Source of the DNA: an uncultured Spirochaetia bacterium
GTDB taxonomy: Bacteria; Spirochaetota; Spirochaetia; CAKZLE01
DNA: 64,000 nt
NCBI GenBank assembly: GCA_937125225.1
Contig: CAKZLE010000006.1
Location: 1 to 64,000 of the forward strand
Reading direction: 5' to 3'
The notes under the pieces are model-generated. The model ran no database searches. It worked only from the letters and a program-made list of their open reading frames with translations, and was not told the origin of the DNA. Made by a program: the position numbers and the translations under genes. This document shows, one piece after another, positions 17,944 through 27,099 of this stretch. Numbering within the stretch: position 1 is the first letter of the stretch; each line of letters begins with the position of its first letter.

Positions 17944-18184
17944 GAGACGTTCCTTTCTCAATCAGATTCTCAATGATCGTTATTATTTCAGTCTCTGCTA
18001 ATCCCTGGTATATGGTCCCATCGATCCTGATATTAGGACCATTTGAGCAATCACCGAGGCAAAGATGACCTGAAAGATCAATAGAGATATGTTCATGCTG
18101 TAAGATAAGGTCCTCAAGGATATGGAGGAGTCGCGAATTTCCCCGTGCAAAACAGGAACTTCCCATACATAGTTCTATACGCAT
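17933..18184 (-). CDS. Small thioredoxin-like [2Fe-2S] ferredoxin, first gene of the hydrogenase operon
   Basis: This 83-residue protein has four cysteines in the NuoE/HydC-like pattern: CMGSSC near the N-terminus and CLGDC near residue 47. It is a paralogue of the ferredoxin at 14586-14903 and probably an electron carrier for HydS or the hydrogenase. The ATG at 18184 has GAGGA upstream; the GTG at 18187 is an alternative. It overlaps hydS by 11 bp. The 230 bp upstream contain no convincing gene, and I could not assign a clear promoter there. Confidence 0.82.
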   Translation of the reverse strand: MRIELCMGSSCFARGNSRLLHILEDLILQHEHISIDLSGHLCLGDCSNGPNIRIDGTIYQGLAETEIITIIENLIEKGTSHET

Positions 18185-18377
18185 CACAGTCCTCTAAAGG
18201 TACTTCCAGAATCATGCTTTTAGGGAGAGAAGAATCTGAACTATTGTTCCAAATTAAAGGAGGGAAAGGTCAACCGCGAACAAATTCGTTCTTATGTGGT
18301 GTTTCAGAATGGGAGGAAACGGTCACCTTCTAGTCTATCAGAATCCTTAAAAACATGATCTGGAAGCTATATAAGAT

Positions 18378-18404
18378 ACATGTGGAGGATTCCCCTCCAC
18401 ATGT
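18378..18404 (-). terminator. Hairpin after adhE
   Basis: A perfect 11-bp stem, ACATGTGGAGG / CCTCCACATGT with a 5-nt loop, lies just beyond the adhE stop and before the hydrogenase operon. The following U tract is poor (ATCTTAT), so it may be a weak terminator or an mRNA-stabilising 3' hairpin. Confidence 0.55.
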
Positions 18405-18423
18405 TATTCACGAATCTCGTATC

Positions 18424-21045
18424 TCAGGCGCCATAGAAGGCTGAAAGATACATCTCTCTGATCTCAGAGATCAATGGGTACCTTGGATTTGCTCCTGTAC
18501 ACTGATCATCAAAAGCCTGTTCAGACAATTCGTCGAGTTTAGCCAAGAAATCCGCCTCAGCAATTCCGCAGTCCTGAATACTCTTTGGTATGTTCAATCG
18601 ATTCTTTAAGTCCTCAATGAGCTTCATAAGCTTTTGAACCTTATCTGCATCGTTCTTCCCACCAACTTTTAGGTAATCCGCTATTCGAGCATATCGAGAA
18701 ATAGCTGTCGGGTATTCATACTGAGGGAACGCAGCCTGTTTTACCGGTGTATCCGTAGCATTGAACTTGATCACTTCATTGATCATAAGAGCATTAGCGA
18801 CTCCATGTGGTATATGGAAAGCCGCTCCTAGTTTGTGAGCCATCGAGTGACACACACCAAGAAACGCATTCGCAAATGCCATACCTGCCATTGTAGAGGC
18901 ATTATGAACCTTCTCTCTTGCTCGAGTGTCAGTATCACCATTCTCATAAGCTGCTGGAAGATATTTGAAGAGAATCCTAATTGATTCCAGGGCAATACCA
19001 TTCGTATAATCAGATGCCATAATAGAGACGAAGGCTTCAAGAGAGTGTGTCAGAGCATCAATACCGGATGCTGCAGTAAGTCCTGCTGGCATAGATGCCA
19101 CAAGCTCAGCATCAACAATAGCCATCGAGGGAGTAAGCGCATAGTCTGCAATCGGATATTTCAGTCCTGTCCTGTCATCTGTGACTACTGAAAAAGGTGT
19201 CACCTCTGATCCGGTACCTGAGGTAGTTGGAATTGCGACCATAGAGGCCTTCTTTCCCATGGTAGGGAATGAATAGATCTTTTTCTCTATATCCATGAAC
19301 CTTAGGGCTAGACCTTCGAAAGACACATCTGGATTCTCATATAGTAACCACATGATCTTTGCTGCATCCATGGGGGATCCTCCACCAAGTCCAATGATGA
19401 CATCCGGTTGAAAAGCCTTAAGAATCGCTACACCTTCATTAATAGTACTCAATGTAGGATCTGGTTTAACCTGATGGAAACACTCTGTATCGATCCCCAT
19501 CTGATCTAGGACATTTGTGATTCGATCCACATAACCATTTTTAAAAAGATAAGAATCTGTGACTATGAAACATCGCTTCTTCCCTTTCAGTTCTTGAAGA
19601 GCAACTGGGAGACAACCATATTTGAAATAGACTTTTGGTGGGATCTTGAACCAGAGCATATTCTCTCTTCGCTCTGCGATGGTCTTTATGTTCATAAGAT
19701 GTTTTACTCCTACATTCTCACTGACGGAGTTGTTACCCCAGCTACCGCAACCAAGGGTAAGCGAGGGTTCGAGTCTGAAATTGTAGATATCACCGATAGC
19801 ACCCTGAGATGCAGGCATATTTATAAGTACACGTCCAGTCTTCACCACATCTCCATAGCGTTTGATACGATCTTGATTCTGGAGGTCAGTATAGAGCACT
19901 GAAGTATGACCGAAGCCACCAAGTTCCACAAGTTGTCGAGCCATATCAAGCCCCTCTTCAAAATCCTTACAGGAATAGAGAGCAAGGCAGGGACTCAGTT
20001 TCTCATGAGCGAAAGGTTCATCAGCGGTGACCTTCGTGACTTCACCAATAAGTATTTTACTAGTCTCAGGAACTTCAAGTCCTGCAAGTCCTGCAATAGT
20101 TGAAGCCTTTTGTCCAACGATAGCCGCATTGACAGTCCCCCGCTTCTTATCGAGGATGACATCTCGAATCTTATCGATCTCATCCCCTTTAAGGATATAG
20201 GCCCCTCTATCAGAAAACTCTTTCTTCACTGCATTGTAGAGGTTCTTATGTACGATGACTGACTGTTCAGAGGCACAGACAACACCATTATCGAATGTCT
20301 TGCTGAGAAGCACAGAGTTGACAGCCATTTTAATATCTGCCGTCTCATCTATCACAGCAGGAGTGTTTCCTGCTCCTACCCCGATAGCCGGTTTTCCCGA
20401 GGAGTATGCCGCCTTCACCATTCCTGGGCCTCCGGTTGCAAGAATCAGGTTGATCGCCTCATGCTTCATCAACTGAGCAGATAGTTCGAGTGAAGGTTCA
20501 TCAATCCATCCTACCAATCCTTCTGGGGCACCTGCTCTCTCTGCTGCTAGCTTTATAATACGGGCAGCTTCCACTGTAGAGGCTTTTGCTCTTGGGTGGG
20601 GAGAGAATATGATAGCATTACGGGTCTTTAGGGCAATAAGAGCTTTGAATATCACTGTGGATGTAGGGTTTGTCGTAGGTACAATACCGCAGATAACACC
20701 AATAGGTTCTGCTATCTTTTTAATACCAAAAGACTGATCGTCTTCGATCAGACCACAGGTCTTCGTATCTTTATATTTATTGAATATGAACTCTGAGGCA
20801 AAGTGATTCTTGATTACCTTATCTTCGATAATCCCCATCCCAGTCTCGTTAACAGCCATCTTTGCCAAGCTGATTCTAGCCTCGTTTGCCGCAATTGCTG
20901 CCTGTTTGAAGATCTCATCTACCTGTTCCTGCGAAAACTTCGCATAGAACTGCTGAGCATCTTTTACTCGTGCGATCAGCGCATCAAGATCTGCTGCTGT
21001 AGTCACACCTGTCTTTTGTGTCTTTGTTTCTGTAATCTTACTCAT
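18424..21045 (-). CDS. adhE: Bifunctional aldehyde-alcohol dehydrogenase
   Basis: This 873-residue fusion reduces acetyl-CoA to acetaldehyde and then ethanol, regenerating NAD+. The N-terminal CoA-acylating aldehyde dehydrogenase (about 10-440) has the catalytic Cys in NGVVCASEQS and GVGAGNTP. The C-terminal iron alcohol dehydrogenase (about 455-873) has GGGSPMDAAKIMW, GIDALTHSLEAF, HSMAHKLGA and PHGVANA. Length matches the family, and it forms spirosomes in other bacteria. The ATG at 21045 was chosen because GGAGG precedes it at about 8 nt; the ATG at 21060 has none. It lies next to rex, with ATCGATA elements in its promoter, so NADH/NAD+ control is likely. Confidence 0.96.
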   Translation of the reverse strand: MSKITETKTQKTGVTTAADLDALIARVKDAQQFYAKFSQEQVDEIFKQAAIAANEARISLAKMAVNETGMGIIEDKVIKNHFASEFIFNKYKDTKTCGLIEDDQSFGIKKIAEPIGVICGIVPTTNPTSTVIFKALIALKTRNAIIFSPHPRAKASTVEAARIIKLAAERAGAPEGLVGWIDEPSLELSAQLMKHEAINLILATGGPGMVKAAYSSGKPAIGVGAGNTPAVIDETADIKMAVNSVLLSKTFDNGVVCASEQSVIVHKNLYNAVKKEFSDRGAYILKGDEIDKIRDVILDKKRGTVNAAIVGQKASTIAGLAGLEVPETSKILIGEVTKVTADEPFAHEKLSPCLALYSCKDFEEGLDMARQLVELGGFGHTSVLYTDLQNQDRIKRYGDVVKTGRVLINMPASQGAIGDIYNFRLEPSLTLGCGSWGNNSVSENVGVKHLMNIKTIAERRENMLWFKIPPKVYFKYGCLPVALQELKGKKRCFIVTDSYLFKNGYVDRITNVLDQMGIDTECFHQVKPDPTLSTINEGVAILKAFQPDVIIGLGGGSPMDAAKIMWLLYENPDVSFEGLALRFMDIEKKIYSFPTMGKKASMVAIPTTSGTGSEVTPFSVVTDDRTGLKYPIADYALTPSMAIVDAELVASMPAGLTAASGIDALTHSLEAFVSIMASDYTNGIALESIRILFKYLPAAYENGDTDTRAREKVHNASTMAGMAFANAFLGVCHSMAHKLGAAFHIPHGVANALMINEVIKFNATDTPVKQAAFPQYEYPTAISRYARIADYLKVGGKNDADKVQKLMKLIEDLKNRLNIPKSIQDCGIAEADFLAKLDELSEQAFDDQCTGANPRYPLISEIREMYLSAFYGA

Positions 21046-21058
21046 TCGTAAACCCTCC

Positions 21059-21136
21059 ATATCGATAAACTTTTATCTTAATAGGTTACGGGAGTAATAT
21101 ATACAATTTTATCGATATATGTCAATCGATATAATT
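21059..21136 (-). promoter_or_regulatory. adhE promoter with three ATCGATA elements
   Basis: On the minus strand TTGACA (21120-21125) is followed 16-18 bp later by TATATA/TATATT (about 21096-21103). ATCGAT-centred elements occur at 21059-21070, 21107-21120 (in the spacer) and 21125-21136 (overlapping the -35). The middle one shares TATATCGATAAAA with the promoter at 6795-6823. Rex, encoded immediately upstream, is the leading candidate for the binding protein. Confidence 0.65.
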
Positions 21137-21153
21137 ATATCTTTTAAGTTTTT

Positions 21154-21840
21154 TTAGAGTATTTTTGTTTTAATAATCTTCTTTGGATTTCTCTTTTTTG
21201 TCTCGATAGAGTTCCGCAGTTTCGATGAGAGTTCCGCAAAACTAGTCGCTAGATCTGTTCTTTGTACGATAACATCATCAGGCAGGTTTAAAGTCTTGGG
21301 AGCAAAGTTCCATATCCCCTTGATACCAGAGCCAACTAGCCGTTGTGCAATCTCCTGTGCATATAGTGCAGGGACTGTAAGAACTGCGATATTGATCCCG
21401 AATCGTTCGATTGTATTCTCCAGATTATCCATTGACTGTATGGTTATCCCATAGGTCTGCTCACCAATCTTCTTAGGGTCTGTATCGAAGATAGCAACAA
21501 TTCGCAGTCCATAGTTCTCGAACCCCTTATACCCGATCAAGGCATTCCCAAGATGACCTGCACCAATCAGGATAGCATCAGAGGTGTTGTCCCATCCTAG
21601 ATGGTATTCAATCGCATGTATGAGTTCAGTAAGTTCGAATCCTACTTTAGGTTTACCCTCCACCCCAGTACAGGCCATATCCTTTCGAACTTGAATCGGT
21701 TTTAATTTAAGATCATCTGCCAGCTTGGTTGCAGAGATCCAAGTATCACCATAAGCCTGATAGTCTTTCAGTTTTCGAAGGTATGCTGGAAATCTTCGAA
21801 TAGTCGGTAATGGAATCGAATAGATATAATCTTTATTCAT
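21154..21840 (-). CDS. rex: Redox-sensing transcriptional repressor Rex
   Basis: This 228-residue protein has an N-terminal winged helix (about 5-85; ATKLADDLKLKPIQVRKDM) and a C-terminal Rossmann domain that binds NADH (IGAGHLGNALIGY near 92, then AIFDTDPKKIG). Rex represses fermentation and respiration genes when NADH is low and releases DNA when NADH rises. Its position directly upstream of adhE, in the same orientation, fits that role. The ATG at 21840 has a short AGG upstream; a GTG at 21846 is also in frame. The C-terminus has a basic tail (about the last 15 residues). Confidence 0.95.
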   Translation of the reverse strand: MNKDYIYSIPLPTIRRFPAYLRKLKDYQAYGDTWISATKLADDLKLKPIQVRKDMACTGVEGKPKVGFELTELIHAIEYHLGWDNTSDAILIGAGHLGNALIGYKGFENYGLRIVAIFDTDPKKIGEQTYGITIQSMDNLENTIERFGINIAVLTVPALYAQEIAQRLVGSGIKGIWNFAPKTLNLPDDVIVQRTDLATSFAELSSKLRNSIETKKRNPKKIIKTKIL

Positions 21841-21922
21841 ATACACCTGTCATCGGGAGATAATCATGATCTTTATCAAAAACGATCACTAACGAACACT
21901 ATAATACAGGATAGATCTAAAA

Positions 21923-22798
21923 TCAATCCTGTAAATTCATACAAAGAGTGCTAATATGCTCCTCAATAGATACTACAAGCCAATCTGGTGTAGAGGCACC
22001 AGCAGTGATCCCAATAACATCAAAGCCACACATTTCCTGAGTCACCTCATCGGGGGAATTGATATGCCAGACCCAACGGCAACATGAACCTGCCAACTCA
22101 AAAAGTCGTTTAGTATTAGAGCTATTCTTACCACCTACCACGATGATAGCATCAACTGTCTCACACAAGGTCTGAAGAGCTTGTTGTCTATTCTTTGTAG
22201 AAGGGCAGATGCTCTGTATGATCTCAAGCTCTCCACCACATTGTTCTAGAGTTTGTTTGAGTTTCCCGGCAATAGAGATAAAGCGATCCTTAGAGAAGGT
22301 TGTTTGAGACAATATGGTCATGTGGGCTTCGAGGGGAATCCTTGAGATATCTTTCTCCTCATGAATTATGATCACTCTGCCAGGTCCACCTGCTGCCCCA
22401 GCGACCGCAAATACTTCACCATGGCCTGGATCTCCAACAAGAACGACTGTCTCTCCCTCATCAGAGCATTTAGATACGATTCGTTGGGATCGAATAACCC
22501 GGGGGCAAGTTCCATCGAGGAGATGATATCCTCGCTTTTCAAATTCTTCTCGCATCTTCTGGGGGATCCCATGAGCTCTAATCACCGCTATACCTGGTTC
22601 TGCTTCTTCGGGGGACTCGACTATCTTCACCCCATGACGTTCGAGATAGGAAAGATACTGATCATTATGAATCAACGGACCAATCGTATATATCGGCAAG
22701 CCCCTACTCTCTGCAAGATCTATGGCTTCATTTACCCGAACAATCGCATTCTGTACCCCAGAACAAAACCCCATGACATTTGACCTGATAATCTTCAT
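21923..22798 (-). CDS. ispH: 4-hydroxy-3-methylbut-2-enyl diphosphate reductase (IspH/LytB)
   Basis: This 291-residue iron-sulfur enzyme catalyses the last step of the non-mevalonate (MEP) isoprenoid pathway, giving IPP and DMAPP. The three cluster cysteines are visible in MGFCSGV (Cys12), DGTCP (about Cys97) and SICPSTKNRQ (about Cys197). Also present are RAHGIP, HGEVF with the catalytic Glu, and SSNTKRL. Its presence indicates that the organism uses the MEP route. It follows the O-methyltransferase by 7 bp and is probably co-transcribed with it. Confidence 0.96.
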   Translation of the reverse strand: MKIIRSNVMGFCSGVQNAIVRVNEAIDLAESRGLPIYTIGPLIHNDQYLSYLERHGVKIVESPEEAEPGIAVIRAHGIPQKMREEFEKRGYHLLDGTCPRVIRSQRIVSKCSDEGETVVLVGDPGHGEVFAVAGAAGGPGRVIIIHEEKDISRIPLEAHMTILSQTTFSKDRFISIAGKLKQTLEQCGGELEIIQSICPSTKNRQQALQTLCETVDAIIVVGGKNSSNTKRLFELAGSCCRWVWHINSPDEVTQEMCGFDVIGITAGASTPDWLVVSIEEHISTLCMNLQD

Positions 22799-22805
22799 AT
22801 AGCAC

Positions 22806-23441
22806 CTACGCTTTTTTAATACTCAAAGCTACACCCTGACCGATAGGGAGCATCGTCGAATAGTAACGATCATCAATGAAGAGTCTTTGATTGTACCGAT
22901 CCACATGCACCCCAAGACCTTTTCTGATCGTTGGGTCGAATTGAAGCAAGGTGTCATCTGTGACTAATAATCCTCCAGGATTCAATAGATCATATATATC
23001 TTCATAGACAATATCATAGACATACTTTCCACAGTCTTGAAAGATCAAATCATACTGTTCATGATGCGACACGGCTCGTGGGACAAGCTCCTCAACATCT
23101 CCAAAACGAAAATCAACGAAGGAGTCTACCCCTGCTTTTGAGAGATTTTCTTTAGCCTCTTTGCTTGTCCTCTCATGATTATCCATCGTAGTAAGCCTTC
23201 CACCAGTAGCCTTCAGAGCCTCACCAAGCCAAATGGTGGAATAGGCTACCCCACTCCCTAGTTCAAGGACCGTTTGTGCGTTTGTTAGCCGTATGAGCAG
23301 TCCTAACATCTTTGCAAGTTCTGGCTCTATGAAAGGTTGGATATCATCACGAGATTTAGCTTCTTCATCAAGAAAGGAGAGTATTGGATTATCATAAGAG
23401 ACCAGATCTCTAATATATTCTAGTGCTTTATCGCTTTCCAT
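22806..23441 (-). CDS. SAM-dependent O-methyltransferase family protein
   Basis: This 211-residue class I methyltransferase resembles the caffeoyl-CoA/catechol O-methyltransferase-like group (YrrM type). The SAM-binding motif LELGSGVAYSTIWL is near residues 60-73, followed by the acidic MDNHE, FGDVEEL and the QDCGKYVYDI segment that takes the usual metal-site position. Its natural substrate is unknown; members act on hydroxylated small molecules, and some bacterial ones on tRNA. GGAGG lies 4-5 nt before the ATG at 23441. It sits between the secDF terminator and ispH, so it starts a two-gene unit. Confidence 0.82.
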   Translation of the reverse strand: MESDKALEYIRDLVSYDNPILSFLDEEAKSRDDIQPFIEPELAKMLGLLIRLTNAQTVLELGSGVAYSTIWLGEALKATGGRLTTMDNHERTSKEAKENLSKAGVDSFVDFRFGDVEELVPRAVSHHEQYDLIFQDCGKYVYDIVYEDIYDLLNPGGLLVTDDTLLQFDPTIRKGLGVHVDRYNQRLFIDDRYYSTMLPIGQGVALSIKKA

Positions 23442-23466
23442 CACTCCTCCTGTTCTACCTTATCAT

Positions 23467-23498
23467 AAAAAAGACCGCCCTGTTTATGCAAGGCGGTC
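23467..23498 (-). terminator. Terminator of the yajC-secD-secF operon
   Basis: On the minus strand GACCGCC pairs with GGCGGTC (23473-23479 and 23492-23498), followed by a run of six U residues. Confidence 0.85.
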
Positions 23499-23532
23499 CG
23501 AAAAGTTTTTCGTAATCTTTATCAGATGAAGA

Positions 23533-24858
23533 CTATTTCTTAGTCTTTCGTTTCCCCTTTAGCTTTCTATCCGCTTGAGGTATCACTGCATCCTCTTTCA
23601 CGACAGTCAACTTGGTTGCAGGAGCAGCCTCGACAGCTTCAGCTTCTGCGACAATCCCCAAGTGCTCCGCTTCCTTTGTCTTGATTCTTTTCATCAAAGT
23701 AAGGAGAACAGGAGATGCTATGAAGATCGATGAATAGGTACCGACAATGATACCGACGATCAAGTTTAGAGCAAACAATTTGATTGCTCCTGTAGCGAAT
23801 ATAAACAGAGGGATAACAGCCAGCAGAGTAGTAAGTGAGGTAATCAGAGTTCTGCTGAGTGATTGTGTGATACTGGTATTGATGATACCGTCTAATGCGG
23901 TGTCCTTCATACCCTTGATATTCTCTCGAATTCGGTCGAATACAACAATGGTATCATTCAATGAGTAACCGATGATAGTCAAGACAGCAGCTATGGTTGT
24001 CGTAGATACCTCAAGTTGAAGTATTGCGATAAAACCTAGCATGATCAAGATATCATGGGTAAGTGCAGCCAATGCGGATAGAGCATAAGCTAGCTTGAAT
24101 CGAATCCAGATATATACTGCGATAAGGATGAGAGCCACGATTACTAACATGATAGAGCTAGTGGAAAGTGCTGCTGAGAACTTAGGACCGACATAGTCAG
24201 ATCCTTTGATCACTACACTATTCTCACCAAAAGTCTCACGTAGAAGTGCAGCGATATCAGCCTCTAGTTCATTCTTCACCCCTTCAGACTCTGTTTCAGC
24301 TCTGATCTGGAATTCCTGACTGTAGTCATCACCTACAACCTGAACCTGTGCGATACCCATTGATGCCAAGGCATCTCGTACTGTATCGATAGCAATGAAT
24401 TCAGCTTCATCAAGATTTGCAGTGTTTACATATACAGCTGTAGTTCCAAGTTCATATGGAAGAGACAGGCCTGTGACGATGGTCTCTACAGGTGTAGATG
24501 CAGAACCGATAACCGCAGCCTCTACCCCATAAACACCCTGTAGGCCAGCTACGAGGTCGCCGATTGTTGGGTATGATTCAGCAGTCAAAGTAGTAGTGAA
24601 TACACCTTCTGTGTTTCGCAATGTGAGGATCACATCATCACCATCAACATCAAAGCTCACATCATCGTCACCGGCAACAGTAAGAGAAAAGCTCTCTTCA
24701 GCAATCTGGACTCTCTGGCTCAGACCGGCTGAGAAGTCGATACTGAGGTTAAAACCACCAAGAGTGATCATACCTACGATACCACCGATGATCAGCAATA
24801 ATGAAAGGCCGAACATATAGTTTCGCATTTTAGTAAAATTTATGATTTTAGTGCTCAT
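23533..24858 (-). CDS. secF: Protein translocase subunit SecF
   Basis: This 441-residue inner-membrane protein works with SecD to pull exported proteins across the membrane using the proton gradient. It has the N-terminal span and SecF-type IDFSAG motif (about 40), a large periplasmic domain (about 50-225), and five clustered spans with SLNDTIVVFDRIREN (about 298-312) and SLSRTLITS. The periplasmic domain is longer than in E. coli SecF (323 residues). The C-terminus is a highly charged, lysine-rich tail. It overlaps the secD stop by one base (TAATG) with GGAGG upstream. Confidence 0.95.
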   Translation of the reverse strand: MSTKIINFTKMRNYMFGLSLLLIIGGIVGMITLGGFNLSIDFSAGLSQRVQIAEESFSLTVAGDDDVSFDVDGDDVILTLRNTEGVFTTTLTAESYPTIGDLVAGLQGVYGVEAAVIGSASTPVETIVTGLSLPYELGTTAVYVNTANLDEAEFIAIDTVRDALASMGIAQVQVVGDDYSQEFQIRAETESEGVKNELEADIAALLRETFGENSVVIKGSDYVGPKFSAALSTSSIMLVIVALILIAVYIWIRFKLAYALSALAALTHDILIMLGFIAILQLEVSTTTIAAVLTIIGYSLNDTIVVFDRIRENIKGMKDTALDGIINTSITQSLSRTLITSLTTLLAVIPLFIFATGAIKLFALNLIVGIIVGTYSSIFIASPVLLTLMKRIKTKEAEHLGIVAEAEAVEAAPATKLTVVKEDAVIPQADRKLKGKRKTKK

Positions 24859-26576
24859 TACAGCCTCCAGTCTATGTGCAGTTTTGATGCACCCAATTGC
24901 TCGATAGCAAAATCAAAGATGAGTCGAGATACGAACAGAGCTGTGAACATCGAACTAACAATACCTACAGCAAGAGTGTTTGCAAACCCTGCGACTGATC
25001 CTGATCCCAATTGAGACAGTACCAATGCTGCGATGAATGTAGTGATGTTAGCATCCATGATAGTCCAGAATGCTTTCTGGAATCCCGCTTTAACTGATGC
25101 TTCGGCTGATTTTCCCAATCGGTACTCTTCTTTGATTCTCTCAAAGATGATTACATTCGCATCGACTGCCATACCGACTGTCAGGATAAGACCTGCAATA
25201 CTGGTAAGGGTCAAAGTCAAGTTGAAAGCAGAAAGTACCGATAACATGAGAACAAGGTTAAGAAGCAGCGCCAAGTCTGCTACGAGACCAGCTCTTCTAT
25301 AGTAGATCGCCATGAATATGATTACCAAAAGGAATCCTAATGCGATAGCATTAAGTCCACTTGAGACAGAATCTTCACCGAGGGAAGCTCCGACTGCCTG
25401 CTGATTCACGACATTCAATTCGATAGGAAGTGCAGCGGTCTTGAGGACTACAGCTAATGAAGCGGCTTCATCAGATGAGAATCCAGTAATCTGAACACTT
25501 GATCTGATAGGTTCGCTGATTGTTGCCATAGCCTTGACTTTGCCATCCATGACAACTGCCATGGTATCATTCTGATGGTTGGTAGTGAACTTGTAGAAGA
25601 TCTCTCCACCATCATCATCAAGCTGGAAGTTGACTGTAGGGTTTCCTGTGATAGGGTTCGAACCAGTTGTAGCTTCCATAATATGAATACCATCTAGTCC
25701 GACCTCTTCATCAAGAACTACAAATCTCTGCAGCTCATCAATTCCATAATCATCATCAACAAAATATCCAGCTACAAGTTTACCAGCTTCCAGAAAATCA
25801 TGTTGTTTGATCTCTCCGCTTGCAGTGAACTGTTCAGCTGGGTTAGCAGCGACATACTGCTGAACCTCTTGAGATGCTTCTTGATCTACTATTTGGAAAG
25901 TCAATGACCCCTTACCCATCAGGTAAGAATTGATTCTTTCCGGATCTGCAGCACCTGGAACCTCAACAAGAATCTGATCTGATCCCTGAAGACGAATATC
26001 AGGTTCTGTAACACCAAACTGGTCAATACGATTATTGAGGATTTCCATATCCTCTTTAACCTTCTCACTGACTTCAGCATCTGAGATATCTCTACCGACT
26101 TTTTCGGCATAAGCTTCTCGATCAGCTTCCAGAAGGACGCTCATACCACCAGACAAGTCTAGACCTAACTGAAGGACAGAATTACCATCATCTTTGGAAT
26201 CCAGGAGGTCTGATCGATAGAAATCTTCTATCGCATCAAAAAGGCCCTCTTCTGATGTGTAGGCTTTCATTACATCTTCAACGGTCCATGAACCGGAAGG
26301 TGTATCCATTCCTCGACTCTTATACGAATCTTTTGCAACGCCAATTAAATAGTCATATGCTTCAGGAAGGTTCTCAGTAACTGAGAATCCCTTTAATTCC
26401 TGAAGTTCCTGCGTTGCCAGTCCTCGAGCATATTCTTTAATCTGCTCTTTTGAACCGGTAGCAAGATCCTTTGTCTCCTGGGGTACCGCGAAGTACCAAT
26501 TTACGGTTGGGAATAGGAATAAACCACTCACAACCAATACCAGGAGCACGATGAACAAACGTCCGCGTTTAGTCAT
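24858..26576 (-). CDS. secD: Protein translocase subunit SecD
   Basis: This 572-residue inner-membrane export motor subunit has the D1 motif LGLDLSGGMSVLLE (about 137-150), the P1 periplasmic domain, and six spans including GMAVDANVIIFERIKEE (about 476-492). P1 captures translocating chains, and the spans form the proton path with SecF. GGAG precedes the ATG at 26576. Gene order yajC-secD-secF matches most bacteria. Confidence 0.96.
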   Translation of the reverse strand: MTKRGRLFIVLLVLVVSGLFLFPTVNWYFAVPQETKDLATGSKEQIKEYARGLATQELQELKGFSVTENLPEAYDYLIGVAKDSYKSRGMDTPSGSWTVEDVMKAYTSEEGLFDAIEDFYRSDLLDSKDDGNSVLQLGLDLSGGMSVLLEADREAYAEKVGRDISDAEVSEKVKEDMEILNNRIDQFGVTEPDIRLQGSDQILVEVPGAADPERINSYLMGKGSLTFQIVDQEASQEVQQYVAANPAEQFTASGEIKQHDFLEAGKLVAGYFVDDDYGIDELQRFVVLDEEVGLDGIHIMEATTGSNPITGNPTVNFQLDDDGGEIFYKFTTNHQNDTMAVVMDGKVKAMATISEPIRSSVQITGFSSDEAASLAVVLKTAALPIELNVVNQQAVGASLGEDSVSSGLNAIALGFLLVIIFMAIYYRRAGLVADLALLLNLVLMLSVLSAFNLTLTLTSIAGLILTVGMAVDANVIIFERIKEEYRLGKSAEASVKAGFQKAFWTIMDANITTFIAALVLSQLGSGSVAGFANTLAVGIVSSMFTALFVSRLIFDFAIEQLGASKLHIDWRL

Positions 26577-26649
26577 TGTGCAACTCCATTAGAGATAATT
26601 ATCAGTATAGAAGTCATTCTTTGACTCCTATACTGTTGCTCTCAATATT

Positions 26650-27099
26650 TTATTTTGTTTCTTCGTCCTGCTTAGCAGAATCTGTTGCTTCATCAGCAAC
26701 GGGTTTTTTGACTGTAGTCTTCTTTGCTGCAGCCTTCTTAGCAGCTGGTTTCTTTGCTGCAGGTTTTTCATCCTTCTTTATGATCACACTAGAGATAGCC
26801 CCTTTTGAGAACTCGATCTTAGCGTTATCATCAACCTTTACGACTACTGTATCTTCCTTGACAGAAGTTACGGTACCTCGAATACCACCGATTGTCACGA
26901 CCTTATCACCCTTTTTAACCGCACTGATCATGTCTTTGGTCTCTTTCTCTTTCTTTTTCTGTGGTCTGATGATCAAGAAATAGAAAACCGCAATGATCAA
27001 GCCGAAGGTTACGAAAGTCGTCACCATAGAACCTGATGTTGCCTCACCACCTGCAGGAGTACCCATCAGTAGTGGAAAAGCAGAAAATACTGTTGTCAT
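26650..27099 (-). CDS. yajC: Preprotein translocase subunit YajC with lysine/alanine-rich tail
   Basis: This 149-residue protein has a single span (about 28-48, ending YFLIIRPQKKKEKE) and the YajC small beta domain with GDKVVTIGGIRGTV (about 64-77). YajC associates with SecDF. It is longer than usual (about 110 residues) because of a C-terminal extension (about 110-149) rich in PAAKK/AAAKK repeats that ends in an acidic stretch. The extension resembles histone-H1-like low-complexity tails and would lie in the cytoplasm. A plus-strand reading frame over this gene is a shadow. Confidence 0.93.
   Translation of the reverse strand: MTTVFSAFPLLMGTPAGGEATSGSMVTTFVTFGLIIAVFYFLIIRPQKKKEKETKDMISAVKKGDKVVTIGGIRGTVTSVKEDTVVVKVDDNAKIEFSKGAISSVIIKKDEKPAAKKPAAKKAAAKKTTVKKPVADEATDSAKQDEETK

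Noticed and set aside
18188-18423. Promoter of the hydrogenase operon
   Set aside because: A TTGACC occurs near 18270, but no -10 lies at a usable distance; I could not assign a promoter.
26576-26983. 135-codon plus-strand frame rich in Phe/Ala
   Set aside because: Antisense shadow of yajC; its composition is the mirror of the Lys/Ala repeat tail.
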